Positions 27,525 to 37,193 of a stretch of 64,000 bases of DNA are shown one piece after another. Where the stretch lies: the NCBI RefSeq assembly GCF_000473045.1, contig NZ_AXAY01000014.1, positions 62,192 through 126,191 of the forward strand. Reading direction: 5' to 3'. Both the position numbers and the translations under genes were made by a program. This stretch comes from Bradyrhizobium sp. WSM3983. GTDB lineage: Bacteria > Pseudomonadota > Alphaproteobacteria > Rhizobiales > Xanthobacteraceae. Below the pieces are notes generated by a model. It was not told where the DNA came from. It did not search any database and saw only the letters and a list, made by a program, of their open reading frames with translations. Position 1 is the stretch's first letter. The number at the start of each line of letters is the position of its first letter.

Positions 27525-28961
27525 TCAGATATTCGCGTCGCCCTCGGGGCCGACGGAGGCGATACGCACCATGTTCGTGGTGCCGGGAATGCCGAGCGGG
27601 ACGCCGGCGACGATGATCACGCGCTGGCCGGCGCGGACGAAACCGTCGCGGAAGGCGATCTGGCCGGCGCGGCTCACCATGTCGTCCTGGTCGCGCGCAT
27701 CCTCCGCCACCACGCAATGCACGCCCCACACGACGGCGAGCCGGCGGCCGGCCTGAATGTTCGGCGTGATCGCGACGACCGGCGGCTTCGGCCGCTCGCG
27801 CGCCACGCGCACCGCGGTCGAGCCGGAGCTGGTCCAGCAGATCAGGGCGGGCAGGTCGAGCGTCTCGGCGATCTGCCGCGCAGCGTCGGCGATGGCGTCG
27901 CCCGCGGTGGATTCCGGCGCGGGGCGCTGGGCCGTGATCACTGACCGGTAGATCGGGTCGCGCTCGACCTCCTCGCCGATGCGGTTCATGGTCGAGACCG
28001 CCTCGACCGGGAATTTGCCGGCCGCCGATTCCGCCGACAGCATGATGGCGTCGGCGCCCTCATAGACGGCGGTGGCGACGTCGGAGACTTCGGCGCGAGT
28101 CGGCACCGGCGACTGGATCATCGATTCCAGCATCTGCGTTGCGATCACCACCGGCTTGCCGGCACGGCGTGCCATGCGCGTCATTTGCTTTTGCAGGCCC
28201 GGCACGCGCTCCAGCGGCAGCTCCACGCCGAGGTCGCCGCGCGCCACCATCAGCGCGTCGGAGGCCTCGATGATGTCGGCGAGGCGGTCGATCGCCTGCG
28301 GCTTCTCGATCTTGGCCATCACAGCGGCGCGGCCGCGGATCATCTTCTTGGCTTCGAGCACGTCATCGGCGCGCTGCACGAAGGACAGCGCAATCCAGTC
28401 GATGCCGGTGACGAGCGCGGCCTCGAGGTCGGCGCGGTCCTTCGACGTCATCGCCGAGACCGGCAAATCGGTGTCGGGCAGGCTGACGCCCTTGCGGTCG
28501 GACATCTTGCCGCCGACCACGACGCGCGTCACCGCGTGCTCCTTCGTGGTCTCCTCCGCGATCAGCCGCACCTTGCCGTCGTCAAGCAGCAGGGCATGAC
28601 CGGGCCGCAGCGCAGCAAGAATCTCCGGGTGAGGAAGATTGACGCGGTTGGCGTCGCCTGGGGTCTTGTCGGAATCCAGCGTAAAGGTCTGCCCGTTCTG
28701 GAGCTGGACCGAGCCTTCGGCGAAGGCGCCGAGCCGGAGTTTTGGGCCCTGGAGATCGACCAGGATGCCGATCGGGCGGCCGTAGCTCGATTCGACATTG
28801 CGGATCGTCGCCACCAGCTCCCGCATCTTGTCATGCGGGGTGTGGCTCATATTGATGCGGAACACGTCGGCGCCGGCCTCGAACAGGCGGCGGATCATCG
28901 CGAGATCCGAAGAGGCAGGTCCCAGGGTCGCGAGAATCTTGATACGGCGAAGACGCCTCAT
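27525..28961 (-). CDS. pyk: Pyruvate kinase
   Basis: A 478-residue glycolytic enzyme converting phosphoenolpyruvate and ADP to pyruvate and ATP. Diagnostic segments are KILATLGPAS at the N-terminus, FRINMSH, LVDLQGPKLR, the catalytic AKIEKPQAI with its Lys, and the metal and phosphate site MVARGDLGVELP, followed by KPVVIATQMLESM and DAIMLSAESAAGKFPVEAV. The C-terminal allosteric domain (ICWTSSGSTAVRVARERP) is full length. Its ATG overlaps the stop of the upstream DUF1036 gene by four bases, so the two are coupled. Confidence 0.97.
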   Translation of the reverse strand: MRRLRRIKILATLGPASSDLAMIRRLFEAGADVFRINMSHTPHDKMRELVATIRNVESSYGRPIGILVDLQGPKLRLGAFAEGSVQLQNGQTFTLDSDKTPGDANRVNLPHPEILAALRPGHALLLDDGKVRLIAEETTKEHAVTRVVVGGKMSDRKGVSLPDTDLPVSAMTSKDRADLEAALVTGIDWIALSFVQRADDVLEAKKMIRGRAAVMAKIEKPQAIDRLADIIEASDALMVARGDLGVELPLERVPGLQKQMTRMARRAGKPVVIATQMLESMIQSPVPTRAEVSDVATAVYEGADAIMLSAESAAGKFPVEAVSTMNRIGEEVERDPIYRSVITAQRPAPESTAGDAIADAARQIAETLDLPALICWTSSGSTAVRVARERPKPPVVAITPNIQAGRRLAVVWGVHCVVAEDARDQDDMVSRAGQIAFRDGFVRAGQRVIIVAGVPLGIPGTTNMVRIASVGPEGDANI

Positions 28962-29554
28962 GGCTTATTCCCAGACGGTGGCGAGGGGGCTGGCGGGAGG
29001 CCAGGTGCGGCGGGGGGCGTACCACCGGGCGGACTATTGGGCAAACCCGGAACGCCGCCACCGGGGCCGACAGGGCCGGGCATCCCGGGGACACGTTGCT
29101 GGGCAGGCTGCTCGTTGGCGTCGGTGAGCTGCACCGTCCAGGCTCGCTGCTCGCCCGTATCGACCTCGAAATAGCCGGTCCGGTCGTAGCCGCGCGCCAG
29201 GCAGTCCTCGGTGCCGCGGATGGTGAATTCCTTGTCGCGCGAGCACATGAAGGCCTGCCCCGACCACTCGCCGCCGCGGTCATAGTCGATCGCGTAGATG
29301 TAATAGTAACGGGCGACCAGCGTCCCCCGCAGCAGGGTCTCGCAGGAGCGGGACGAGATGTTCCACCAGCCTTCGGTGGTCCAGCCGTCGGCGTCCTTGT
29401 AGCCGAGCGCAATGCCGACCCGGCTTGACGTGTTGTTGCAAAGCCGGAAATCGGCCGAGGCCGGGCTGGCCCAGATGCACAACAGGCCAACCACCAGCAC
29501 CGGGACCAACCGGGCGAGCAGGCGAAGGGGGGAGCGGGGAGATTCGGCGATCAT
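28958..29554 (-). CDS. DUF1036 domain secreted protein
   Basis: A 198-residue protein. A signal peptide (LLARLVPVLVVGLLCIWASPASA) is followed by a DUF1036 domain of about 100 residues: FRLCNNTSSRVGIALGYKD, TTEGWWNISSRSCETLL, YYYIYAID and FTIRGTEDCLARGYDRTGYFEVDTGE, with paired cysteines. The last 45 residues are Pro/Gly-rich. The function of DUF1036 is unknown. The four-base overlap with pyk is seen in related alphaproteobacteria as far as I recall; why a secreted protein is coupled to pyruvate kinase is unclear. Confidence 0.88.
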   Translation of the reverse strand: MIAESPRSPLRLLARLVPVLVVGLLCIWASPASADFRLCNNTSSRVGIALGYKDADGWTTEGWWNISSRSCETLLRGTLVARYYYIYAIDYDRGGEWSGQAFMCSRDKEFTIRGTEDCLARGYDRTGYFEVDTGEQRAWTVQLTDANEQPAQQRVPGMPGPVGPGGGVPGLPNSPPGGTPPAAPGLPPAPSPPSGNKP

Positions 29555-29732
29555 TGTCGCGGAACGTATACCAGATGATTGACGATTTGGCGTAGGGCCG
29601 GGGAACTGCCCGATGGTTGCTCAGCGGCCGTTTGCGCCGCGATATGGCAAAATCTGTGACAGAACCCCACCTGATCCCGTAAGGGTGACCGCCATCAAGG
29701 TCAGAGCCGAGTTACAGCCGAGGGGTCCAGCC

Positions 29733-30038
29733 ATGGCAATCGACGACAAAACCAGAACGGAGCTCGAGGCAGCCGCTTTCCGGCGCCTCGTCGATCATCT
29801 GAGGACGCGGACCGACGTCCAGAACATCGATCTGATGAATCTGGCCGGCTTCTGCCGCAACTGCCTGTCCAATTGGCTCAAGGACGCGGCCGACGCGCAA
29901 GGCGTCGCTCTCAGCAAGGACGAAAGCCGGGAGGCCGTCTACGGCATGCCCTACGAGACCTGGAAGTCGAAATACCAGGGCACGGCCGCGCCCGAGCAGA
30001 TCGAGGCGATGAAGAAAGTCCATCCCCACAATCACTGA
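29733..30038 (+). CDS. DUF1244 family protein
   Basis: A 101-residue soluble protein, all helical in appearance. Family features are FRRLVDHLRTRTDVQNIDLMNLAGFCRNCLSNW, with a CxxC, then EAVYGMPYETWKSKYQ and a His-ending tail. DUF1244 proteins are conserved in proteobacteria without a defined role; the CxxC may bind metal or be redox active. ATG 29733 fits the family N-terminus (MAIDDKTRTELEAAAF). It is probably transcribed on its own. Confidence 0.9.
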   Translation: MAIDDKTRTELEAAAFRRLVDHLRTRTDVQNIDLMNLAGFCRNCLSNWLKDAADAQGVALSKDESREAVYGMPYETWKSKYQGTAAPEQIEAMKKVHPHNH

Positions 30039-30233
30039 GGCACTGTCCGGGGCACGCTGAGTCGCAACCACTCAACGGCTTTCTTTGCTTCCCGGCAGGA
30101 AGGTGTGGGCGCGCTGTGGACGAGCGCGATGCTTGCTTGAACGCAGTCGACGCCAACCCTAAGGGTTCTCGTAGCACGCGCGGTGAGGATGCCGGCGTCA
30201 CCTCGTTTTGCCAGTTTCATTGGGAGTACCAAG

Positions 30234-30506
30234 ATGGCCACCTCCGCCGCCGTCCGCGACGACGAGCCCGCGACGAAATTTGCCAAGGACCAGCTCAAAT
30301 CCATCATCGAGCGCATCGAGCGGCTGGAGGAAGAGAAGAAGGCGATCTCCGACGACATCCGCGACGTCTATGCCGAGAGCAAGGGCAACGGCTACGACGT
30401 CAAGGCGCTGCGCACCATCGTGCGGATGCGCAAGCAGGACCCGAACGAGCGCGCCGAGGCCGAGACGATTCTCGAGACCTACATGCAGGCCTTGGGGATG
30501 CTCTGA
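30234..30506 (+). CDS. gapR: GapR-type nucleoid-associated protein (DUF2312)
   Basis: A 90-residue protein. QLKSIIERIERLEEEKKAI, IRDVYAESKGNGYDVKALRTIVRMRKQD and the acidic tail ETILETYMQAL match the GapR/DUF2312 pattern. In Caulobacter, GapR clamps around overtwisted DNA ahead of replication and transcription and is required for normal growth. The N-terminal half is a coiled-coil dimerisation helix; the basic KGNGYDVKALRTIVRMRKQD segment contacts DNA. The first 14 residues are variable. ATG 30234 is the family start. It is followed by a palindromic repeat. Confidence 0.93.
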   Translation: MATSAAVRDDEPATKFAKDQLKSIIERIERLEEEKKAISDDIRDVYAESKGNGYDVKALRTIVRMRKQDPNERAEAETILETYMQALGML

Positions 30507-30514
30507 GGCCTCGC

Positions 30515-30659
30515 TGTCGTCCTGGCGAAGGCCAGGATCCATAACCACAAGCCGTGGTTATTTGCGAAGGCCAGCAGTTTCATTACCCTTGTGCGGGACT
30601 GGCACCGCGCTTCATCGATAGTTTCCGCGGTATGGGTCCTGGCTTTCGCCAGGACGACA
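30515..30659. repeat. Intergenic inverted repeat (TGTCGTCCTGGCGAAGGCC type)
   Basis: The left arm TGTCGTCCTGGCGAAGGCC with AGGATCCATA (from 30515) pairs with TATGGGTCCTGGCTTTCGCC and AGGACGACA (to 30659). An inner hairpin, ATAACCAC/GTGGTTAT, is at 30541-30561. It lies between gapR and the DUF1801 gene and could act as a transcript-stabilising or terminating stem. Confidence 0.78.
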
Positions 30660-30691
30660 CCGGTATTGTGGAAGCATCGAGGGAGACATCA

Positions 30692-31117
30692 GTGACTGCG
30701 CCAACGCTGCCGCGTGACGTGAACCGTGCCTTCGACGCCTTCCCGGCGCCGATCGGCAAGCGGCTGCTTCAGGTGCGCGATCTGATCTTCGCGACTGCCG
30801 CGGCCTATGACAACGTCGGCCGGCTCACCGAAACGCTCAAATGGGGCGAGCCTGCTTATCTGACCGACGAGACCGGCAGCGGCTCGACGATCCGGCTCGG
30901 CCGCCTCAAGGATTCAGACCACGCCGCCATTCTGTTCAACTGCAAGACGACACTCGTCGACACGTTTCGTGAGCGCTTTCCCGATCAGTTCGAATATCGG
31001 CAGACAAGGGCGTTGTTGCTGCCGGTGGCCGGCAAGCTGCCGAAGCAGGAGCTGTCGGTCTGCCTGTCGCTGGCACTGACCTATCATCTGGATCGGCGAG
31101 GCAAGAAGGCGCGTTAG
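30692..31117 (+). CDS. DUF1801 domain protein
   Basis: A 141-residue soluble protein of the DUF1801 (YdhG-like) fold: VNRAFDAFPAPIGKRLLQVRDLIF, ETLKWGEPAYLT, STIRLGRLKD and AILFNCKTTLVDTFRERFPD. The role of these small alpha+beta proteins is not established. GTG 30692 is chosen because GAGGGAG lies nine bases upstream and the family begins there. It is convergent with the DUF882 gene, with a 10-base gap. Confidence 0.82.
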   Translation: MTAPTLPRDVNRAFDAFPAPIGKRLLQVRDLIFATAAAYDNVGRLTETLKWGEPAYLTDETGSGSTIRLGRLKDSDHAAILFNCKTTLVDTFRERFPDQFEYRQTRALLLPVAGKLPKQELSVCLSLALTYHLDRRGKKAR

Positions 31118-31127
31118 GCGATCAGCC

Positions 31128-32744
31128 TCAGCGCAGCGCGGCAGTGCGCATGACGAACGACGTCGTCTCGAGCTTGGCGGTGGCGCTGCCCGAGAAACTG
31201 TCGCAGGACAGGCCCTGCATCGGATCGTCGGTGAAGCCCATTGCGATCACGGCCTGCGGCTTGACGAAATAGCCGCGCAACGCAACCGTATCGAGCTCGC
31301 CCATCAGCGTCACCGACATCGCGCGGCTGGCGCTTGGCGACAGCATCACGATCTTGAGCCAGATGCTCTCGCCCTTGGCCGCGGAGAGCCGGGTTGCGGT
31401 TGCGATCATGCCGTCGGTGCTCTTGCTGACGACGGTGTTGATCTCGGTGGCCGGCGCGGCGTTGCGGGCCGCGGCCGCCGGACGCACGCCACGCGGGATC
31501 GGCGCGGAGGCGGCGACGACCTTGGCGCGATCGACCGGGGAGGCGGCCGGCGCGTAAGCCAGCGCCTGAAGGGTTGCGTTGGAGACGCTCGCGGTCGGTT
31601 GCGGGTCGGTAGCCGCGGCAAGCGCCTGGCGCGCCCTCAGCGCTGCGACCTGGGCCGGCGTCGCCTGCTGCGGCGTGGCGGGTGCATCCCAGAAGCCGCG
31701 GGCATTGATGATGTCGGCGGGGGTCTCGGGCTTTCCGGCCGGCGGCTTGTCAGCCACAGGGGCGGGCTTCGGCTTGGGCGGCGCAACGAGCTGGGCATCG
31801 GCCGAAGCGAGCTGGATCGCGGCGGCGATCTGCGGCTTGGCCCGCGGCGTCGGCACCGGATCGGCCGGTTTCGCGGCGGCCGCGACCACGGTCGGCGCTG
31901 CCGGCTTCTCGGATGCGGCGGGCGCACCCTCGTCGTCCTCGTCGTTGCTGGCGGGAGCCGACTTGCCCTTGAACAAAGCGGCGAGGAAGCTCGGCTTGCC
32001 GATCGTGGCAGCGTCGTCGCCATTGCCACGCCGCTCGATGTCGGCCTTGGCGAGCTCGTAACCTTTCAGCGGCGTGCCGTCCGTCGGGACGTGGACCGTG
32101 CGACCGTTCGGGAAGACGCGGGCGAGCTGGTCATGCGTCATGCGCGGCCAGTGCCGGATGCTGCCGGTGTCGAGATGCACGAAGGGCGAGCCGGAGGTCG
32201 GGTAGAAGCCGACGCCGCCGCGCTGCAGGCGCAGGCCGGCGAAGCGGATCTGCTCCAGCGGCACGTTCGGGATGTAGAAGTCCATCGCATGGCCCAGCAT
32301 GTGCTGGCTGAAGCGCGCCACGCCCGAGGAGCGGCGGCGGAGCATGGCGTTGGTGGCGGGGGAGCGATAGGAGGAGATGATCTGGATCGGCTGCTTGCCG
32401 TCGACGTCGCGATAGACTTCCCAGAGGATGTCGAAGAGGTGACGGTCCATGACCGTCTCGTCCTGGGTGCGCCAGTCGCGCAGAAAGTGGTTGAGCGTCT
32501 TCAGCGCGGCTTCGTCGTAGCGGCCATCGCGCTTGAAGGTGACGGTGAGGTCTTCGCCGGAATGGGTGTGGTGGAAGGAGAGCGTCTTGGTTTCGTTCAG
32601 CGCGGCGGCGTTATGAACCGAACCGGCAGCCGCAAGCAGCATCAGCGAGGCGAGGCCGATCCGAGATCCGACCTTCACTCCCGCATGGGACAACGACACC
32701 GCAGCGAATTGGCGTGCGAAACCAGCCAGCACGTATGAGCCCAC
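31128..32744 (-). CDS. DUF882 (YcbK-like) peptidase-fold envelope protein with long Ala/Pro-rich tail
   Basis: A 538-residue exported protein. A hydrophobic segment (about 30-48) is followed by a DUF882/M15-like domain to about residue 200, with zinc ligands in SQHMLGHAMDF (His148, Asp155) and PFVHLD (His190). This fold contains peptidoglycan DD-peptidases (VanY/MepK relatives). After residue 250 comes a long Ala/Pro/Lys-rich stretch, then a C-terminal segment (TEINTVVSKSTDGMIATATRL and on) without a recognised family. The start given is GTG 32744; GTG 32732 is as likely, as no strong ribosome site is visible. It neighbours the L,D-transpeptidase gene, suggesting shared work on the cell wall. 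Confidence 0.85.
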   Translation of the reverse strand: MGSYVLAGFARQFAAVSLSHAGVKVGSRIGLASLMLLAAAGSVHNAAALNETKTLSFHHTHSGEDLTVTFKRDGRYDEAALKTLNHFLRDWRTQDETVMDRHLFDILWEVYRDVDGKQPIQIISSYRSPATNAMLRRRSSGVARFSQHMLGHAMDFYIPNVPLEQIRFAGLRLQRGGVGFYPTSGSPFVHLDTGSIRHWPRMTHDQLARVFPNGRTVHVPTDGTPLKGYELAKADIERRGNGDDAATIGKPSFLAALFKGKSAPASNDEDDEGAPAASEKPAAPTVVAAAAKPADPVPTPRAKPQIAAAIQLASADAQLVAPPKPKPAPVADKPPAGKPETPADIINARGFWDAPATPQQATPAQVAALRARQALAAATDPQPTASVSNATLQALAYAPAASPVDRAKVVAASAPIPRGVRPAAAARNAAPATEINTVVSKSTDGMIATATRLSAAKGESIWLKIVMLSPSASRAMSVTLMGELDTVALRGYFVKPQAVIAMGFTDDPMQGLSCDSFSGSATAKLETTSFVMRTAALR

Positions 32745-32945
32745 CCAGTCGACGAGCGTTCAAAATGGACTCTCCCGCCAACCCCGTTAGCGCGCGAAAG
32801 AGGGTGAACGCTTTGTTAAAGCGAGAAGGTTAATTCGAGGTTGACCTTCCCGCCCCCAAACCAAGTCAGATTACGATCCTAAGCGGCTTAGTGTGGCGAA
32901 AAAACGCCCGCTACCCGAATCCGGATGGAGAATGGTTAACGTTAA

Positions 32946-32972
32946 GCGACCCCGTCCATGAGGCGGGGTCGC
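32946..32972 (-). terminator. Strong hairpin after the L,D-transpeptidase gene
   Basis: GCGACCCCG and CGGGGTCGC form a stem 46 bases past the stop codon at 33018. The tail on the minus strand is TTAACGTT rather than a T-run, so termination by this hairpin alone is uncertain. The rest of the gap 32745-33017 shows no gene. Confidence 0.5.
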
Positions 32973-33017
32973 TGATTTCATTGAAGAATTTTAGAAGTTC
33001 AGGCGCTGGGCCGAGGC

Positions 33018-35219
33018 TCAGCGGGTGAATACCCGCTGTTGCTGGGGCCGGCGGCCGACCGGGGCCGGCGGCGGGGTCGGGGCCCCGAACAGCCGCTCGA
33101 AGAAGTTCGGCCCCGAGGAGCCAAAGCCGCCGCCATTATTGGCGATCGCCACGCCGGACGGCAGCGTCGTTGCCGGGCGCGAGTAGCTTGGTTGCGAGTG
33201 AGCGACGACGGTCTCGAGGTCCTTGCCGCGGCCGTTCTTCAGGATGTTGATCATGGTCGCGTCGCGGCCATAGACGTCCTTGCGGAATTGCAGCCTGCCG
33301 CCGTCGTCAACGAACGCGGTCTGGTAGGTGATGTTGACCGGGATCGGCGTCGGGAATTTCAGGTCGACCTCACCCGAACCGTACATGCTGCGCACGCGCT
33401 CCGGCGTGTACTTCTCGTTCGGCAGGGCGATGTTGAGCAGCACCGATGCATACTGATCCGGATATTGGACGCGCATGCAGCCGTGGCTGAAGGCGCGATC
33501 TTCCCGTGCGAACAGGTTCTTGTCCGGCGTGTCGTGCTGATAGACCAGGAACTTGTTCGGGAAGTTGAAGCGGATGCGGCCGAGCGCGTTGGCTTCGCCG
33601 GGCGGCTGCGAGATGTGAACCGAGCCGTCGCGGTTCTGCTCGAGCTTCAGGCCCATGCGCTGAAGCACGGTCGGGTCCTGCTGCAGCGCCGGCAGATATT
33701 CGCCATAGACGATCGACGGCGGCACGTTCCAGGTCGGGTTGACTGTGATGTATTTCATCGTTTCGGTCAGCAGTGGCGTGGCGTGCTGGCCCGGCTTGCC
33801 GGTGACGACGCGGGTGCTCCAGACCTGCTGGCCGCGCTGCATCACCTTCAGCGTGTAGTCGGGAATGTTGAGGATGACATAGGCATCGCCCAGCGAGGGC
33901 ACGCCGAGGTCGCGCGGCAGCCAGCGCCAGCGCTCCATGTTCACCAGCACGGCGTCGATCTGCTTGTCGCGCTTCGGGCTATTCAGCGCCTTGACCGTCT
34001 TGTCGTCGAGGATGCCGGTCGCCTTGATCTCGGCGCCGTCCTGGAATTTGCGCACCGCTTCCGCGACTGCTGCGTCATAGTGGTCGTCGCTGGCGTTCTC
34101 GGTCATGCCGAGCTTGGTGCGGAGCTGCGGCACGCGCGGATCCTGCACCACGATCTCAGCCTGCTTCTTGCCCTTGGCGGGCGTGTATTTCAGCGCCGGG
34201 CCGTCGGTGATCTCGATCACCGGGCCGTCGCCCTGGCCGCGCAGCTGGGCGAGCTTTGCCTTCAGCTCCTTGTAAAGCTTCTGCGGCGGGTTGTAGCTGT
34301 CGAGCGCGGCGGAGGCGTCGGCCGCCGTGGTGACCTTGGTGAGCACCTCGTTCGGATCGACCGGATGCTCGGGATAGAGGATGTCGGCACTGACCTGGGA
34401 CCAATGCACGCGGCCGCTCTGCGCCTGGCGCGCATAGTCGAACATGCTGGCGGTCAGCTTCAGCTCGGCGTCGGCGAGCGCGTCGGGCGTGGTGGCGGCG
34501 GCGAAATCCGGCACCGGATAGTCGGCGGGATTGAGACCGTCGGAGGCCGCATCCTTCAGCCGTGCGATCACGCCCTTGGCTGCGGCAGTCAGGCTGCCGG
34601 CTTGCGTCCAGACTGGCGCGAAGTCGCGGGCACCGTAGAATTTCTCGATCGCCGCACGCTCGTTCTTGCGGTCGAAATGGCGCGACGTCTTGGCGCCGAT
34701 GATGTCCTTGAGCCTGTCGGCGACCGGCTGGTCGGCGGCGGGAATGTTGCTCGCGGCCTTCACCGGCTCGGCGGCCGCAGCCGGGGCCGGCGCCGCTGCG
34801 GCGTCAGCCTTTGCAGGCTCGGATTTGGCGGGTTCGGTCTTCGCAGGCTCGGTGTTGGCCGTCTCGCTCTTCGGCGCTTCAACTGTGGGCGTCGTGGCGA
34901 CGTCGGAGGGCTTGGTCTCGACCTTGTCGGGGGCCGGCGCTGCCTCGGCCTTCACGGGCTCCTTCGCAGTTTCCTTGGCCGCTTCCTTCGGCGCGTCCTG
35001 CACCGTGGCGGTGGTGTCGAGCTTGATGTCGGATGCGGTCGGAGGCGGGACGTTTGCAGGCTCGGGGCGAGGGATCGCGGCTTCGATCGCGAGCTCCGCG
35101 GCGCTGCTGCGCGCCTGATCCTGCGCCAGCGCCGAGCTGGCCGATACCGTGAAGAAGGTCGCCGCGACCGTCATCAAGACACGGTCAAAGCCTGCACGGT
35201 GGTTCAAACAGTCACGCAT
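33018..35219 (-). CDS. L,D-transpeptidase family protein (YcbB/LdtD-like)
   Basis: A 733-residue periplasmic enzyme. A signal peptide ends SSALAQ. A low-complexity Ala/Lys/Glu/Pro region runs to about residue 160. The scaffold domain follows, then a peptidoglycan-binding domain (about 360-412, AVRKFQDGAEIKATGILDDKTVKAL). The YkuD catalytic domain (about 445-610) has the active site SHGCMRVQ, with nucleophile Cys581. Such enzymes make 3-3 peptidoglycan crosslinks or attach proteins to the wall; 3-3 links are abundant in Rhizobiales. It is longer than E. coli LdtD (about 615 residues), mainly because of the low-complexity region. Confidence 0.94.
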   Translation of the reverse strand: MRDCLNHRAGFDRVLMTVAATFFTVSASSALAQDQARSSAAELAIEAAIPRPEPANVPPPTASDIKLDTTATVQDAPKEAAKETAKEPVKAEAAPAPDKVETKPSDVATTPTVEAPKSETANTEPAKTEPAKSEPAKADAAAAPAPAAAAEPVKAASNIPAADQPVADRLKDIIGAKTSRHFDRKNERAAIEKFYGARDFAPVWTQAGSLTAAAKGVIARLKDAASDGLNPADYPVPDFAAATTPDALADAELKLTASMFDYARQAQSGRVHWSQVSADILYPEHPVDPNEVLTKVTTAADASAALDSYNPPQKLYKELKAKLAQLRGQGDGPVIEITDGPALKYTPAKGKKQAEIVVQDPRVPQLRTKLGMTENASDDHYDAAVAEAVRKFQDGAEIKATGILDDKTVKALNSPKRDKQIDAVLVNMERWRWLPRDLGVPSLGDAYVILNIPDYTLKVMQRGQQVWSTRVVTGKPGQHATPLLTETMKYITVNPTWNVPPSIVYGEYLPALQQDPTVLQRMGLKLEQNRDGSVHISQPPGEANALGRIRFNFPNKFLVYQHDTPDKNLFAREDRAFSHGCMRVQYPDQYASVLLNIALPNEKYTPERVRSMYGSGEVDLKFPTPIPVNITYQTAFVDDGGRLQFRKDVYGRDATMINILKNGRGKDLETVVAHSQPSYSRPATTLPSGVAIANNGGGFGSSGPNFFERLFGAPTPPPAPVGRRPQQQRVFTR

Positions 35220-35569
35220 TGTGTCGCACCCCTCGGGTGAACTGTCCCTCGTGGAACAGCTTTCGTTATCGCCTAATTGATTGAGTTTCGGCTAAACCGC
35301 GCCGGCCTCTCGAAAGTTGCACGCCTGCACGCAACGATTCTTACGCAGACGATATACAGGCCCCGATTTTGCAGCCAGCGCTACCCGGGACAACTCACGA
35401 CAAACTGACTTCAAGAAAGCCCGTTTGCAACGGATTGTGCGGTTTCACCGCGGCTTTTCCCGGTGTCTGTCACTTCCAAGTCACGGTTTCAGCCGCAGCC
35501 GAATTTTGCCGTAATTCAATGGGTTGCGGACGCAATGTCCATTCGCGCGAACCTTCGTTCGCATGAGGT
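35220..35569. other. Intergenic region, no gene seen
   Basis: This 350-base stretch lies upstream of the L,D-transpeptidase gene and downstream of the response regulator gene, both on the minus strand. It should carry the L,D-transpeptidase promoter. I see no terminator with a T-run and no conserved small gene; the short plus-strand frames here have no ribosome site. Confidence 0.5.
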
Positions 35570-37066
<1,497 letters not shown>

Positions 37067-37193
37067 GGTGCTCCCCGCACGCTACTACTATCTGTCTCGA
37101 ATCGGGTCACTCTGGCCGAAGCCGATTAACGCACTCTTAAACCTTGATGCCCCCGCCCGCCGCAGCGTTTGTTGAACACAGGTTTCCCACACA

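Noticed and set aside
33039..35240. A 733-codon open frame on the plus strand opposite the L,D-transpeptidase gene
   Set aside because: It mirrors the real gene codon for codon; high GC at third positions suppresses stops on the other strand. Its translation is Arg/Gly/Val-rich without any domain, while the minus-strand gene has a signal peptide and the SHGC active site.
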